From: Pseudomonadota bacterium
Lineage (GTDB): Bacteria > Pseudomonadota > Gammaproteobacteria > Xanthomonadales > Rhodanobacteraceae
DNA: 36,389 nt
Direction of reading: 5' to 3'
NCBI GenBank assembly: GCA_023430685.1
Contig: JAEYZH010000020.1
Location: 1-36,389 of the forward strand
In this document: piece by piece, positions 1 through 8,100 of the stretch
Numbering within the stretch: position 1 is the stretch's first letter
Layout: every line of letters begins with the position of its first letter
Position numbers and translations under genes: made by a program
Notes under the pieces: model-generated
The model's input: the letters and a program-made list of their open reading frames with translations, nothing else
Database searches by the model: none
Told to the model about the DNA's origin: nothing

Positions 1-920
1 GCCGCGATCGGCTGCGACGCGGCCGGCGCCGCGATCGGCTCTCGCTCGGCCAGCGGATCGGGCGTCGGCGACGGCCGCGCCTGCGCCGGCGCATCGTCGA
101 CGCTCGCGACGCGCATCGCGATCGCGAGAGCGCCGCGGCATTCGCCCGCACCCTGCTGCACGCACGCCTGCTGCCAACCCTCCTCGATCGCGCCCAGGCG
201 CTTGCGCCGGCCGGGATGGGTCGCGCCGTCGGGGCCGTCGGCGACGAGCGTTGCCATCGCCTTCTGCGCGTCCTCGAGGGTCGCGCCCATCTTGTAGAGC
301 ACGAAGCCCGAGAACTTGTCCGCCTCGAGTTCGGTCGGCGGCTGGCTGCCGCCGGGCGTGATCGTGTGGCCGGACAGGTGGTGCCCGATCTCGTGCGCCA
401 TGATGCTGACCGGCGCCCAGGCATTGCCGCCGGTCGCGCGCGACACCACGTTCATGAAATCGTTGTTGAATGCGATCACGCGGCGCGGCATCTTCTGCTC
501 GTCGAGCACGATGACCGCGGCCGCATTCGGCACCGGCGCTTCCATCACGTCGAAGTTCTGCGGCAGGCCCGTGAACTGCATGATCCGCGCGACCATGTCG
601 CGGCAGTCGCCCGAAGGCGGCGGCCCCATCCGGTCCGCGCCGATCCGCACCGGCGCACCGTCGTACGAACAGGCCTGCAGCGTGGCCGCGATCTCGTCGA
701 CGAGCGCGGCCTCGTCCGCCGCAGCGATCGGCGTCGCGGGCGCGGCGGCGAGTGACTGCGCTGGCGCGCCCGGCGCAGAGGCGAGTGACTGCGCCGGCTC
801 GGCAGCTGGCGGCGCGGCATCGCTGCAACCGGCAAGCGCGGCCGCGAGCGCGAGCGGCAACACGCCGTGGCGATGGCGGCGCACGCGCGACGAAGGATGG
901 CAGGACAGGAAGGCAGGCAT
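1..920 (-). CDS. M48-like zinc metallopeptidase lipoprotein (3' end cut by window edge)
   Basis: This is a predicted secreted, membrane-anchored zinc protease. The ATG at 920 follows a GAGAGGA ribosome-binding site. The N-terminus carries basic residues, a hydrophobic stretch and a lipobox (LAGC), so the protein should be lipidated on Cys about 32. An Ala/Pro-rich linker follows in which AQSLA occurs twice; the matching 20-bp DNA repeats lie at about 747-798. The catalytic core is clear: HEIGHHLSGH gives the HExxH zinc site, and ELEAD about 17 residues later supplies the third ligand typical of gluzincins. The frame stays open to position 1 (at least 306 residues) with an Ala/Pro-rich tail, so the C-terminus is not seen. 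It lies 28 nt upstream of nothing on its own strand and just downstream of the DUF3667 gene, probably in the same transcript. The substrate is unknown. M48 assignment rests on the motif pair, so a related gluzincin family is possible. Confidence 0.85.
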   Translation of the reverse strand, partial: MPAFLSCHPSSRVRRHRHGVLPLALAAALAGCSDAAPPAAEPAQSLASAPGAPAQSLAAAPATPIAAADEAALVDEIAATLQACSYDGAPVRIGADRMGPPPSGDCRDMVARIMQFTGLPQNFDVMEAPVPNAAAVIVLDEQKMPRRVIAFNNDFMNVVSRATGGNAWAPVSIMAHEIGHHLSGHTITPGGSQPPTELEADKFSGFVLYKMGATLEDAQKAMATLVADGPDGATHPGRRKRLGAIEEGWQQACVQQGAGECRGALAIAMRVASVDDAPAQARPSPTPDPLAEREPIAAPAASQPIA

Positions 921-948
921 CGAAGCGTCCTCTCGGTAGGTTTCGGAA

Positions 949-1731
949 TCAGGCGAGGCGGGCCAGCACGAGCTTGACCAGCAGCCAGGCGTACAGGCGC
1001 AGCAGCGCCCATTTGGCAACGATGAACAGCGCGCCCGCGAGCAGCAGCCGCGCGCCATCGCGACGCGGGTCGACGCGGAAGAACTGCGCGAACGCGACCA
1101 GCACGATCGCGACTTCGATCACGCCCATCCACGTCCACGACCAGCGCTTGTGCGCCGCGAGGAACGGCGCGTCGCGATACAACAGGGTCGGCAGCAGGTT
1201 CGCGATGCTCGCGCAGACCACGAGGAAGTGCGTGTACGCGGCGAGCACGAGGTGTTCGACGCGGTTGTAGCCGCCGCGGCGATGGAACGCGACGAGCGAG
1301 GCGAACGCGATCGCGAGGATGCCGATCGAGAACGACCAGTTCGCGTAACTGCGCACCAGCTCCATCGCGCGTGTCACATGCACATCGGCCGAATCGAGGT
1401 AGCGCGAGCGCGCCAGCACCAGCAGCAGCACGCCGACCGCGGCCAGCAGCAACTTGAGCGGGTGCACGTGGCGGGTCCGCGCACCGAGCACGTATTCGCG
1501 CGCGACTGTGCCCGGTGCGCGCAGCAGGCGCCATGCGCCGCGCAGCAGCGACATCTCGAACCAGCGAACGCCCTGCCAGGCCTCGCTGCCGAGGCTGCGC
1601 GTGCCGAGGCGCGTCGCGCGCTTCTGGCCGCAGGCGCCGCAGTACGGCGTCGCCAGTGCGGCGCCGCAGTTGTGGCAGGCCGGCGCGTCGAAGTGCGCGC
1701 GATCGGGCAAGGCGGTGGTCGGCTGGCTCAT
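949..1731 (-). CDS. DUF3667-family zinc-ribbon membrane protein
   Basis: 260 residues, function unknown. The start MSQPTTALPD is chosen because the family-like zinc ribbon follows at once: CHNC and CGAC are spaced about 13 residues apart near positions 20-36. A short amphipathic region contains RGAWRLLRAPGTVAREYVLG and HPLKLLL, which is the hallmark layout of DUF3667 proteins (zinc ribbon, then a linker, then transmembrane segments). Hydrophobic segments lie at roughly residues 84-100, 125-145, 155-180, 195-215 and 225-255, so it is an inner-membrane protein with a cytoplasmic metal-binding head. It is transcribed away from dxs, with about 160 nt of shared upstream DNA, and its stop lies 28 nt before the metallopeptidase start, suggesting a two-gene transcript. 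The assignment is from recalled family features; no biochemical role is known to me. Confidence 0.85.
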   Translation of the reverse strand: MSQPTTALPDRAHFDAPACHNCGAALATPYCGACGQKRATRLGTRSLGSEAWQGVRWFEMSLLRGAWRLLRAPGTVAREYVLGARTRHVHPLKLLLAAVGVLLLVLARSRYLDSADVHVTRAMELVRSYANWSFSIGILAIAFASLVAFHRRGGYNRVEHLVLAAYTHFLVVCASIANLLPTLLYRDAPFLAAHKRWSWTWMGVIEVAIVLVAFAQFFRVDPRRDGARLLLAGALFIVAKWALLRLYAWLLVKLVLARLA

Positions 1732-1893
1732 GCGCTCGCGGTTCCGGGCATCCTGGCTCGCAGTACGCGGAACCCGCCCGATTCCTCCGGGCCGGCGATC
1801 CCGGGCCTCGCGCCGCTTTCCGGCCTGAACCTGCCCGCAGGAACGCCCCGGCCTTGGTTGCCCCGGACCCGTCGCACGGCTGAAAATACGCAC

Positions 1894-3789
1894 ATGATCG
1901 ACAGCCACCGCTATCCCCGCCTCGCGCGCATCGAATCGCCGGCCGACCTGCGCCAGTTCCCCGAGCAGGAACTGCCCGAGGTCGCGCAGGAACTGCGCGA
2001 CTACCTGATCGAATCGGTCGCGACCTCGGGCGGCCACTTCGGCGCCAACCTCGGCGTGGTCGAACTGACCGTCGCGCTGCATTGGCTGTACGACACGCCG
2101 GCCGACCGGCTGGTCTGGGACGTCGGCCACCAGGGCTATCCGCACAAGATCCTGACCGGTCGCCGCGACCGCATCACGACGGTCAAGAAGAAGGACGGCG
2201 TCGCGCCTTTCCCGAAGCGCGACGAGAGCGAATACGACACCTTCGGCGTCGGCCACTCGTCGACCTCGATCTCGGCCGCGCTCGGCATGGCGATCGCGGC
2301 GCAGCGCAAGGGCGACGCGCGGCGCATCGTCGCGGTGATCGGCGACGGCGCGATGACCGCGGGCATGGCGTTCGAGGCGCTCAACCACGGCGGCGATGTC
2401 GAGCCCGACGTACTGGTCGTGCTCAACGACAACCAGATGTCGATCAGCGAGAACGTCGGCGCACTGACCAAGATGCTCGCGCGCCTGATGGCGAGCCGTA
2501 CGCTGAACCGCATCCGCGAGCGCGCGAAGAACGCGATGCCGCGCGGCGGGTTCCTCTGGCGTTTCGCCAAGCGCTGGGAGGAACATGCGAAGGGCATGTT
2601 CGTGCCCTCGACGCTGTTCGAGGAACTCGGCTTCCACTACACCGGCCCGATCGACGGGCACGACATCCCGCTGCTGGTCTCGACGCTGCGCACGCTGAAG
2701 GAGCTCAAGGGCCCGCAGCTGCTGCATGTCGTCACCACCAAGGGCAAGGGCTATGCGCCGGCCGAACGCGAGCAGATCGAATACCACGCGGTGGGTCCGT
2801 TCGATCCCGCGGCGGGCATCGTCAAGATGCCGGGCAAGGGCAAGCCGACCTACACCGACGTGTTCGGCGACTGGCTCTGCGACATGGCCGCGGCCGACGC
2901 GCGGCTGTACGGCATCACGCCCGCGATGCGCGAAGGTTCGGGCCTCGTGCGTTTCTCGAAGGAATATCCGCAGCGCTATTTCGACGTCAGCATCGCCGAG
3001 CAGCACGCGGTGACGCTCGCTGCGGGGATGGCCTGCGAGGGCGCCAAGCCCGTCGTCGCGATCTATTCGACGTTCCTGCAGCGCGCCTACGACCAGCTGA
3101 TCCACGACGTCGCGTTGCAGGACCTCGACGTACTGTTCGCAATCGACCGCGCTGGCCTCGTCGGGCCCGACGGCGCGACGCATGCGGGCAGCTTCGACCT
3201 CAGCTACCTGCGCTGCATCCCGAACATGGTCGTGATGGCGCCATCGGACGAGCTCGAGTGCCGGCGCATGCTGACCACCGGCTTCCTGCACGATGGTCCG
3301 GCCGCGGTGCGCTACCCGCGCGGCAGCGGCACCGGCGTCGCCGCCGGCAGCGAGCTCTCGCCGCTGCCGATCGGCAAGGCGGAGGTGCGTCGACGCGGCG
3401 CGGGCATCGCGTTGCTCGCATTCGGCGCGATGGTCGCGCCCGCACTGAAGGCCGGCGAGCACCTCGGCGCGACGGTCGTCGACATGCGCTTCGTCAAGCC
3501 GCTCGACGAGGCGCTGCTGCTCGAGCTCGCGCAGTCGCACGCAGCGTTCGTCACGCTCGAGGACAACGCGGTCATGGGTGGCGCCGGCAGCGCGGTCTCG
3601 GAGTTTCTGCACGCGCACGCGATCACGCTGCCGATGCTGCAGCTCGGCCTCTCAGACCGATTCCTCGAACATGCCGCGCGCGACGAATTGCTCGCGCACG
3701 AGGGTCTCGACGCCGCGGGCATCGAACAGTCGGTCCGCCAGCGCTTCGGCACCCTCATCCCCGATACCGCACTGCGCAGCGCGGGCTGA
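1894..3789 (+). CDS. dxs: 1-deoxy-D-xylulose-5-phosphate synthase
   Basis: Condenses pyruvate and glyceraldehyde 3-phosphate into DXP, the first step of the methylerythritol phosphate route to isoprenoids, and also feeds thiamine and pyridoxal synthesis. It is cytosolic and thiamine-diphosphate dependent. The 631-residue length is standard. The N-terminal domain has GHFGANLGVVELT (His about 48), the cofactor motif GDGAMTAG (from about 150) closing with LNDN (about 177-180), and the family-typical DVGHQGYPHKILTGR. The pyrimidine domain has SIAEQHAV with catalytic Glu about 369 and the DRAGLVGPDGATHAG stretch. The C-terminal domain has PLDE and LEDN. The ATG at 1894 gives the normal N-terminus; the upstream ribosome-binding site is weak. 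It appears monocistronic, divergent from the DUF3667 gene, with a hairpin but no T-run downstream. Confidence 0.98.
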   Translation: MIDSHRYPRLARIESPADLRQFPEQELPEVAQELRDYLIESVATSGGHFGANLGVVELTVALHWLYDTPADRLVWDVGHQGYPHKILTGRRDRITTVKKKDGVAPFPKRDESEYDTFGVGHSSTSISAALGMAIAAQRKGDARRIVAVIGDGAMTAGMAFEALNHGGDVEPDVLVVLNDNQMSISENVGALTKMLARLMASRTLNRIRERAKNAMPRGGFLWRFAKRWEEHAKGMFVPSTLFEELGFHYTGPIDGHDIPLLVSTLRTLKELKGPQLLHVVTTKGKGYAPAEREQIEYHAVGPFDPAAGIVKMPGKGKPTYTDVFGDWLCDMAAADARLYGITPAMREGSGLVRFSKEYPQRYFDVSIAEQHAVTLAAGMACEGAKPVVAIYSTFLQRAYDQLIHDVALQDLDVLFAIDRAGLVGPDGATHAGSFDLSYLRCIPNMVVMAPSDELECRRMLTTGFLHDGPAAVRYPRGSGTGVAAGSELSPLPIGKAEVRRRGAGIALLAFGAMVAPALKAGEHLGATVVDMRFVKPLDEALLLELAQSHAAFVTLEDNAVMGGAGSAVSEFLHAHAITLPMLQLGLSDRFLEHAARDELLAHEGLDAAGIEQSVRQRFGTLIPDTALRSAG

Positions 3790-3832
3790 TCGCAGCACAA
3801 GCCGGACGCATCCGAGCGCACACCCGCGATCG

Positions 3833-3861
3833 GCGCTGGAAGGGGCTCCAGCCCCGAGCGC
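3833..3861. repeat. Imperfect hairpin after dxs (REP-like)
   Basis: A two-part stem can be read: outer GCGCT/AGCGC and inner GGGGCT-CC-AGCCCC, separated by a small asymmetric bulge. It begins 43 nt past the dxs stop. There is no T-run on either strand, so it is more like a short REP-type palindrome or an mRNA 3'-end stabilising hairpin than an intrinsic terminator. Confidence 0.45.
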
Positions 3862-3914
3862 TTCAAGCGATCGATCCGGCTGCGATGCCTCCGGCCAGAA
3901 CGGGATGCGAAGCC

Positions 3915-3943
3915 AAAAAAAGCCCCTGCGCAAGCGCAGGGGC
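3915..3943 (-). terminator. Intrinsic terminator for the prmC transcript
   Basis: A perfect 10-bp stem (GCCCCTGCGC / GCGCAGGGGC, loop AA) at 3922-3943 is flanked on its plus-strand left side by seven A, giving seven T after the stem on the minus strand. The polarity therefore suits minus-strand transcription arriving from prmC, although the stop codon of prmC is about 320 nt upstream. dxs RNA reading in from the left meets the stem without a U-tract. Confidence 0.8.
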
Positions 3944-4261
3944 GAGAAGGGTTTCGACAGGGCCGTCCGTGGTCGACCGTCCTGGTCGCTCCTCGGCCGC
4001 GGTCCTCGCGGCGATGTGCCGGACCCGATTGGGAAGATCCGGCGCGTGGCGCTCACGCGCGACGCATTTGCAGGGGCAGTGGATCCCGCTGGCCGGCGTC
4101 CATCGCCGTCCAGCGTGAAAACAATTGTGCCCGCGTGCGGCACGCGTTTCCGTGCCGCGGCTGGCGCACCGGACCGTGCAGCGCGCACGTCGCGAGTGCG
4201 AACCAGTTGGCGATTCACGTGACGCCCTTCCCCTGCCTGCGCCAGGCGGCGTCGGATCGGC

Positions 4262-5104
4262 TCAGCGTGCGCGTGGCAGCCGACCCAGGCTCACGCGCTC
4301 GTGTCCGGCGAGATCGAGCGCACTCGCAACGTCGCTGAAGCCGCGCGCGGCGAGCAGGTCGCGCACGCGCGCGGCCTGGTCGCGGCCGTGCTCGAGCAAG
4401 AGCCATCCGCCCGGCAGCAGGTGGACGGGCGCGGCGTCGATGATCGTGCGGATCGCGTCGAGTCCGTCGACGCCGGATGCAAGCGCGTGCGCGGGTTCGT
4501 GGCGCAGGTCGCCCTGGGCAAGATGCGGGTCGCGCTCCTCGATGTACGGCGGGTTGGACGCGATCAGGTCGAAGCGCGCGTCGCCGAGCGCAGCGCACCA
4601 GTCGCCTTCGGCGAACGCGATGTTCGCGATGCCGAGCCGCGCCGCGTTCGAACGCGCGACCGCGAGCGCGTCGGGCGCGACGTCGGTCGCGAGCACGCGC
4701 GCCAGCGGCCGCTCGCTCGCAAGCGCGAGCGCGACCGCGCCCGATCCTGTTCCGAGGTCGGCAACGGCAAGCGCCTGTCCGCGCGGCAGGCGCGCGAGCG
4801 CGAGTTCGACGAGCCGTTCCGTTTCCGGACGCGGGATCAATACCGCGGGCGTGACCACGAGGTCGAAGGTCCAGAACGCGCGATGCCCGAGCAGGTAGGC
4901 GACCGGGACCCCGCGCTCGCGTTCGGCGATCGCGCGCTCGAACGCCGCACACTGCTCCGGCGTCGGCAGGTGCTCGGGCCAGGCGTACAGCCATGCGCGC
5001 GGACGCGAAAGCGCGTGCGCGAGCAGGCGCTCGGCCTCGGTGCGCGCCTCCTCGCCCGGAAGACGCGCGCTGCCGTCGGCGAGCAGGGCGCGGACGTCGT
5101 TCAT
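4262..5104 (-). CDS. prmC: Release-factor glutamine N5-methyltransferase
   Basis: Methylates the glutamine of the GGQ motif in peptide-chain release factors RF1 and RF2, using S-adenosylmethionine, in the cytosol. The protein has 280 residues, normal for the family. The N-terminal helical domain (about 1-80) includes PVAYLLGHRAFW. The methyltransferase core has IPRPETE (about 90-97), the SAM-binding loop DLGTGSGAVALALA (about 116-129), an acidic residue after the second strand (TDVAPDA), and the diagnostic catalytic NPPYIEERDPHL (about 184-195). Its ATG overlaps the stop of the upstream 1367-residue membrane protein gene as ATGA, so translation is probably coupled. In many bacteria prmC follows prfA; here it follows an unrelated membrane protein gene, so it is separated from its usual partner. 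Confidence 0.97.
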   Translation of the reverse strand: MNDVRALLADGSARLPGEEARTEAERLLAHALSRPRAWLYAWPEHLPTPEQCAAFERAIAERERGVPVAYLLGHRAFWTFDLVVTPAVLIPRPETERLVELALARLPRGQALAVADLGTGSGAVALALASERPLARVLATDVAPDALAVARSNAARLGIANIAFAEGDWCAALGDARFDLIASNPPYIEERDPHLAQGDLRHEPAHALASGVDGLDAIRTIIDAAPVHLLPGGWLLLEHGRDQAARVRDLLAARGFSDVASALDLAGHERVSLGRLPRAR

Positions 5105-8100
5105 GGGGTCACCTCCGGCGGCTCGACGGCCGGCACGTCCACGCGCGGCTTGCCGACGCTGCGCCAGTAGCCGCCCTCGCCCCAGGCCAAGAAGCCGCGG
5201 CGCAACCAGCCGACCAACGCGCTCGCGAGCCAGAGCGACCACGCGAGCATCGCGAGTTTGTGCACCCACAGCGGAAGGCTCCAGGCACTCGCGACCGGAA
5301 GTGCGCCCGCGCTGCGATCGGCGAACCAACGCAGTGCATGCTCGCTCGAGCCGTTGCCGGCCACTGCCATGTCGGGTTGGCCGAGCAATCCCTGCCGGAC
5401 TGCCGCGAGCAGGCACAGCAACGCGACGAGCGTGAGGATCCCGAGCCCGATCTGCACGAGGTTGAACCACGCCGGCTGGCGCAACGTCACGCGCGCGCGC
5501 CAGTCGAGCGCGAACAGCCACGCGACGACCAGCAGCAACGCGACCCACGAAAACGCGGCGAAGCCGATGCCGAGCAGCAACCACTGCCAGGTCTTCAGCG
5601 GCGCGCGGCGCAGGCGCCCGAGCGCGAACGCAAGCAGCGCGAGCACCGCGAGTTCGCTCCAGTACAGCACCGCGGGACCCGCGACCGGGCCGCGCGTCGC
5701 GAGCAGCCAGCGATCTGCGGGAAGGTCGATGCCGAGGTCGATGTTGGCCGCGGGCAGGCCGAGGTCGAGCGCGGGCGTGCGCGCGTTGACGCCATCCGCG
5801 AACGGCTCGCGCCAGCGCAGTTCGAAGCGGTTCGTGCCGGGTACCAGCGGCAGGCTGAGGCGACCCTCCTCGAGCCGCAGGTTCAATGGCGCGCCGTCGC
5901 GGCTGCTCGAAAGCAGCTCCGCGCCTGACGGCAACGCGAGTGCATGTTCGCCGCCCTGGCTCGCGCGCACGTCGAGGCGCAACGTGGACTCGCTCGCGCG
6001 TCGGCCGACGCTGCGCGAGAGATGCACCTGGTCGATCGCGCGCGTCGCCCCTTGCGCGGCTTCCGGTCGCGTCACCTTCAACTCGAGCCGTTCGCCCGGC
6101 AGCGGGTGGAACTCGAAGCGCCGCATGTCGCCTTCGGACTCGCCGGCTTGCATCGCGACCACGGGCACGCCCGAAAACTCGACGTGCCAGGTCGGGCTCA
6201 CCTCGACGCTCCAGACTTCGGCGTGTCCCGCGAGCGGCGGCGCGGTCAGCACGATGTGTTCGCCCTTGTCGAGCTTGCCTTCCCACTGCGTGCGGTCCTC
6301 GCCATCGGCAAGCGCGACGGTCACTTGGCCCGCCTCCACCCGCAGGCCCGGCGTCGTCACGTGCTCGCCCGCGAGTACCGGCAATTGCAGGCTCATGCCG
6401 CCCGCTACCGGCGCGAGGCGCGTCACGTTCGTGCTGGTTGACCATTCGAGGCCGAGCTGCAGCATGCGCTCGACCCGTACATAGGGCGCGAACTGCTGCG
6501 CACCGGTACTGCGCACGTCGCCGTCTGCGCGGGCGCGCGTCAACGAGAGCGTCTCGGTCAGCAGGCGGCCATCGTCGAGTCCGCCCGCGGCCCAGCCGGT
6601 GCCGTCGAACTCGACGCGGCGCGCCGGCAGGCGGAACGCGAGCGCGACCTGGTCCGCGAGCGGCGTGAACGCGAGTTCGACGCGATGCACGCCGCGCGGC
6701 AATGCGATCCAGGGCACATCCTCGACGCGCGCGATCGCATCCGACCTGGCGCCGTCCACGATCACCTCGCGCAGCGCGAGTGCCTTCGCGTCGTCCGGCA
6801 ACGGCACCGCGACACGTTCGGACGCATGCACCTCGAGCGCGACCACGATGTCTTCGGCATGCGCGCCGATCTCGGCACGCGCGATCGTGGCGCAGGCTGG
6901 CACGCATTCGGGCGCCGCGACCAGGCGCTCGTGCAGTTGGTCGAGCAGTTCCTGCGGCGGGAATGCCTGGGCGTGCGCACGTGGCGCGATCGCGGCGAGC
7001 ATCGACACACCGAGCAGCGCGAGCGGTGCCGCGCGCGGGATGCGCGGCAGGCGCAGGCCCGGGCGCAGCAGATGCAGCAGCAGCCACGCGAGCAGCCCGA
7101 CCATCGCGACGCGCAGCACGCGCACGAGCCACGACGGCGCGATCAGCATGCGCACCTCCTGGCCGGGCAGCACCGGGCCGCTCCAGGCCAGCCGGTAACT
7201 GCTGCCGCGTCGCCAGTCCGGCTCTCCGGCGCCGGTCTGGGTCACGGTCGACTGGCTGTAGCGCTCCATCTTCTTCCGGATCGCAACGCGGTTGATGCTC
7301 GAGCCGCTGACCGTGATCGTATCGAGGGCTTGCCCCTCCGCGGGTGGCGCTGGAGGCGCCGCCGCGGGCGCCGGCATCGCTTCCTGCGCAGCCATGCGTT
7401 CTTCGCTCGCGATGTCGACCGGTGCCGGCGCGTTGCGTGCGGCGAATCCGCCGGCGTCGAACGCGAACACGCCGGACTCGTTCTCGAGTTGCGGGTAGAT
7501 CGCATTGCGCAGTTGCGTGGCTGCGAACGGCAGGCTCGCCAGCACCAGCAGCGCGAGCACGACGCGGCGCGCCCACTCGATGCCTGACGCGAGACGACCC
7601 TGCGGCAATGCCCGCAGGACCAGCGCGAGCGCGACCGCCGCGAGCAGCGTCCAGCGTGGCGCGCCGGCTTCCTGGTAGCCGAGCAGCAACCATGCGAGCG
7701 ACGCCAGCGCGCCAGGCCATCCGAGCAGGCGCGCCGCGAGCAGCACGAGCAAGGCACCGAGGAACACGTCGTAGAGATCCCAGGCCGCGATCCAGCTGCC
7801 CTGCGCGAGATCCGCGCCGGGCGCGGCGAGCAGGCGATAGCCGTCCGGAAGGTGCACGGTGGTCGACACCTGGTCGAACGCGGCGAGCCAGCCGCCGACC
7901 GGCAGCGTGGAACCTGCCTCCTCCACGCGCAGGCCCGCGGCGAGATCGACGCGCGGCGCGCGCCACTCGACGCCGGTCGTCGGCGCCGCGACGCCGCGCG
8001 TGACCAGCAGCGGATCGCCCGCCGCGGACGCGCGTTCGAGCACGAACGGCGGGGCCGCGTCGAAACGCCAGCCCTGCAGCATCTCGCCGCTGACGCGGTC

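Larger units (their letters stand above)
3790..4261. other. Gene-free interval between dxs and prmC
   Basis: No convincing protein gene was found in this 472-nt convergent gap. It holds the dxs-proximal hairpin, the T7-tailed terminator at 3915-3943, and a second hairpin at 4137-4158 (GCGGCACG / CGTGCCGC, 6-nt loop) followed on the minus strand by TTGTTTTC. The second hairpin may be a weaker first terminator for prmC. The stretch between the two hairpins could be a long 3' untranslated region or hold a small RNA ending at the strong terminator; sequence alone does not decide. Confidence 0.6.

Noticed and set aside
2082..4118. A 678-codon open frame overlapping dxs in another plus-strand frame
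   Set aside because: Arg/Ala/Gly-rich translation with no family motif; a by-product of GC-rich third positions in dxs.
3652..4218. A 188-codon minus-strand frame in the dxs-prmC gap
   Set aside because: It runs through the intrinsic terminator and into the dxs 3' end antisense; composition is Arg/Pro/Ser-rich with no motif.
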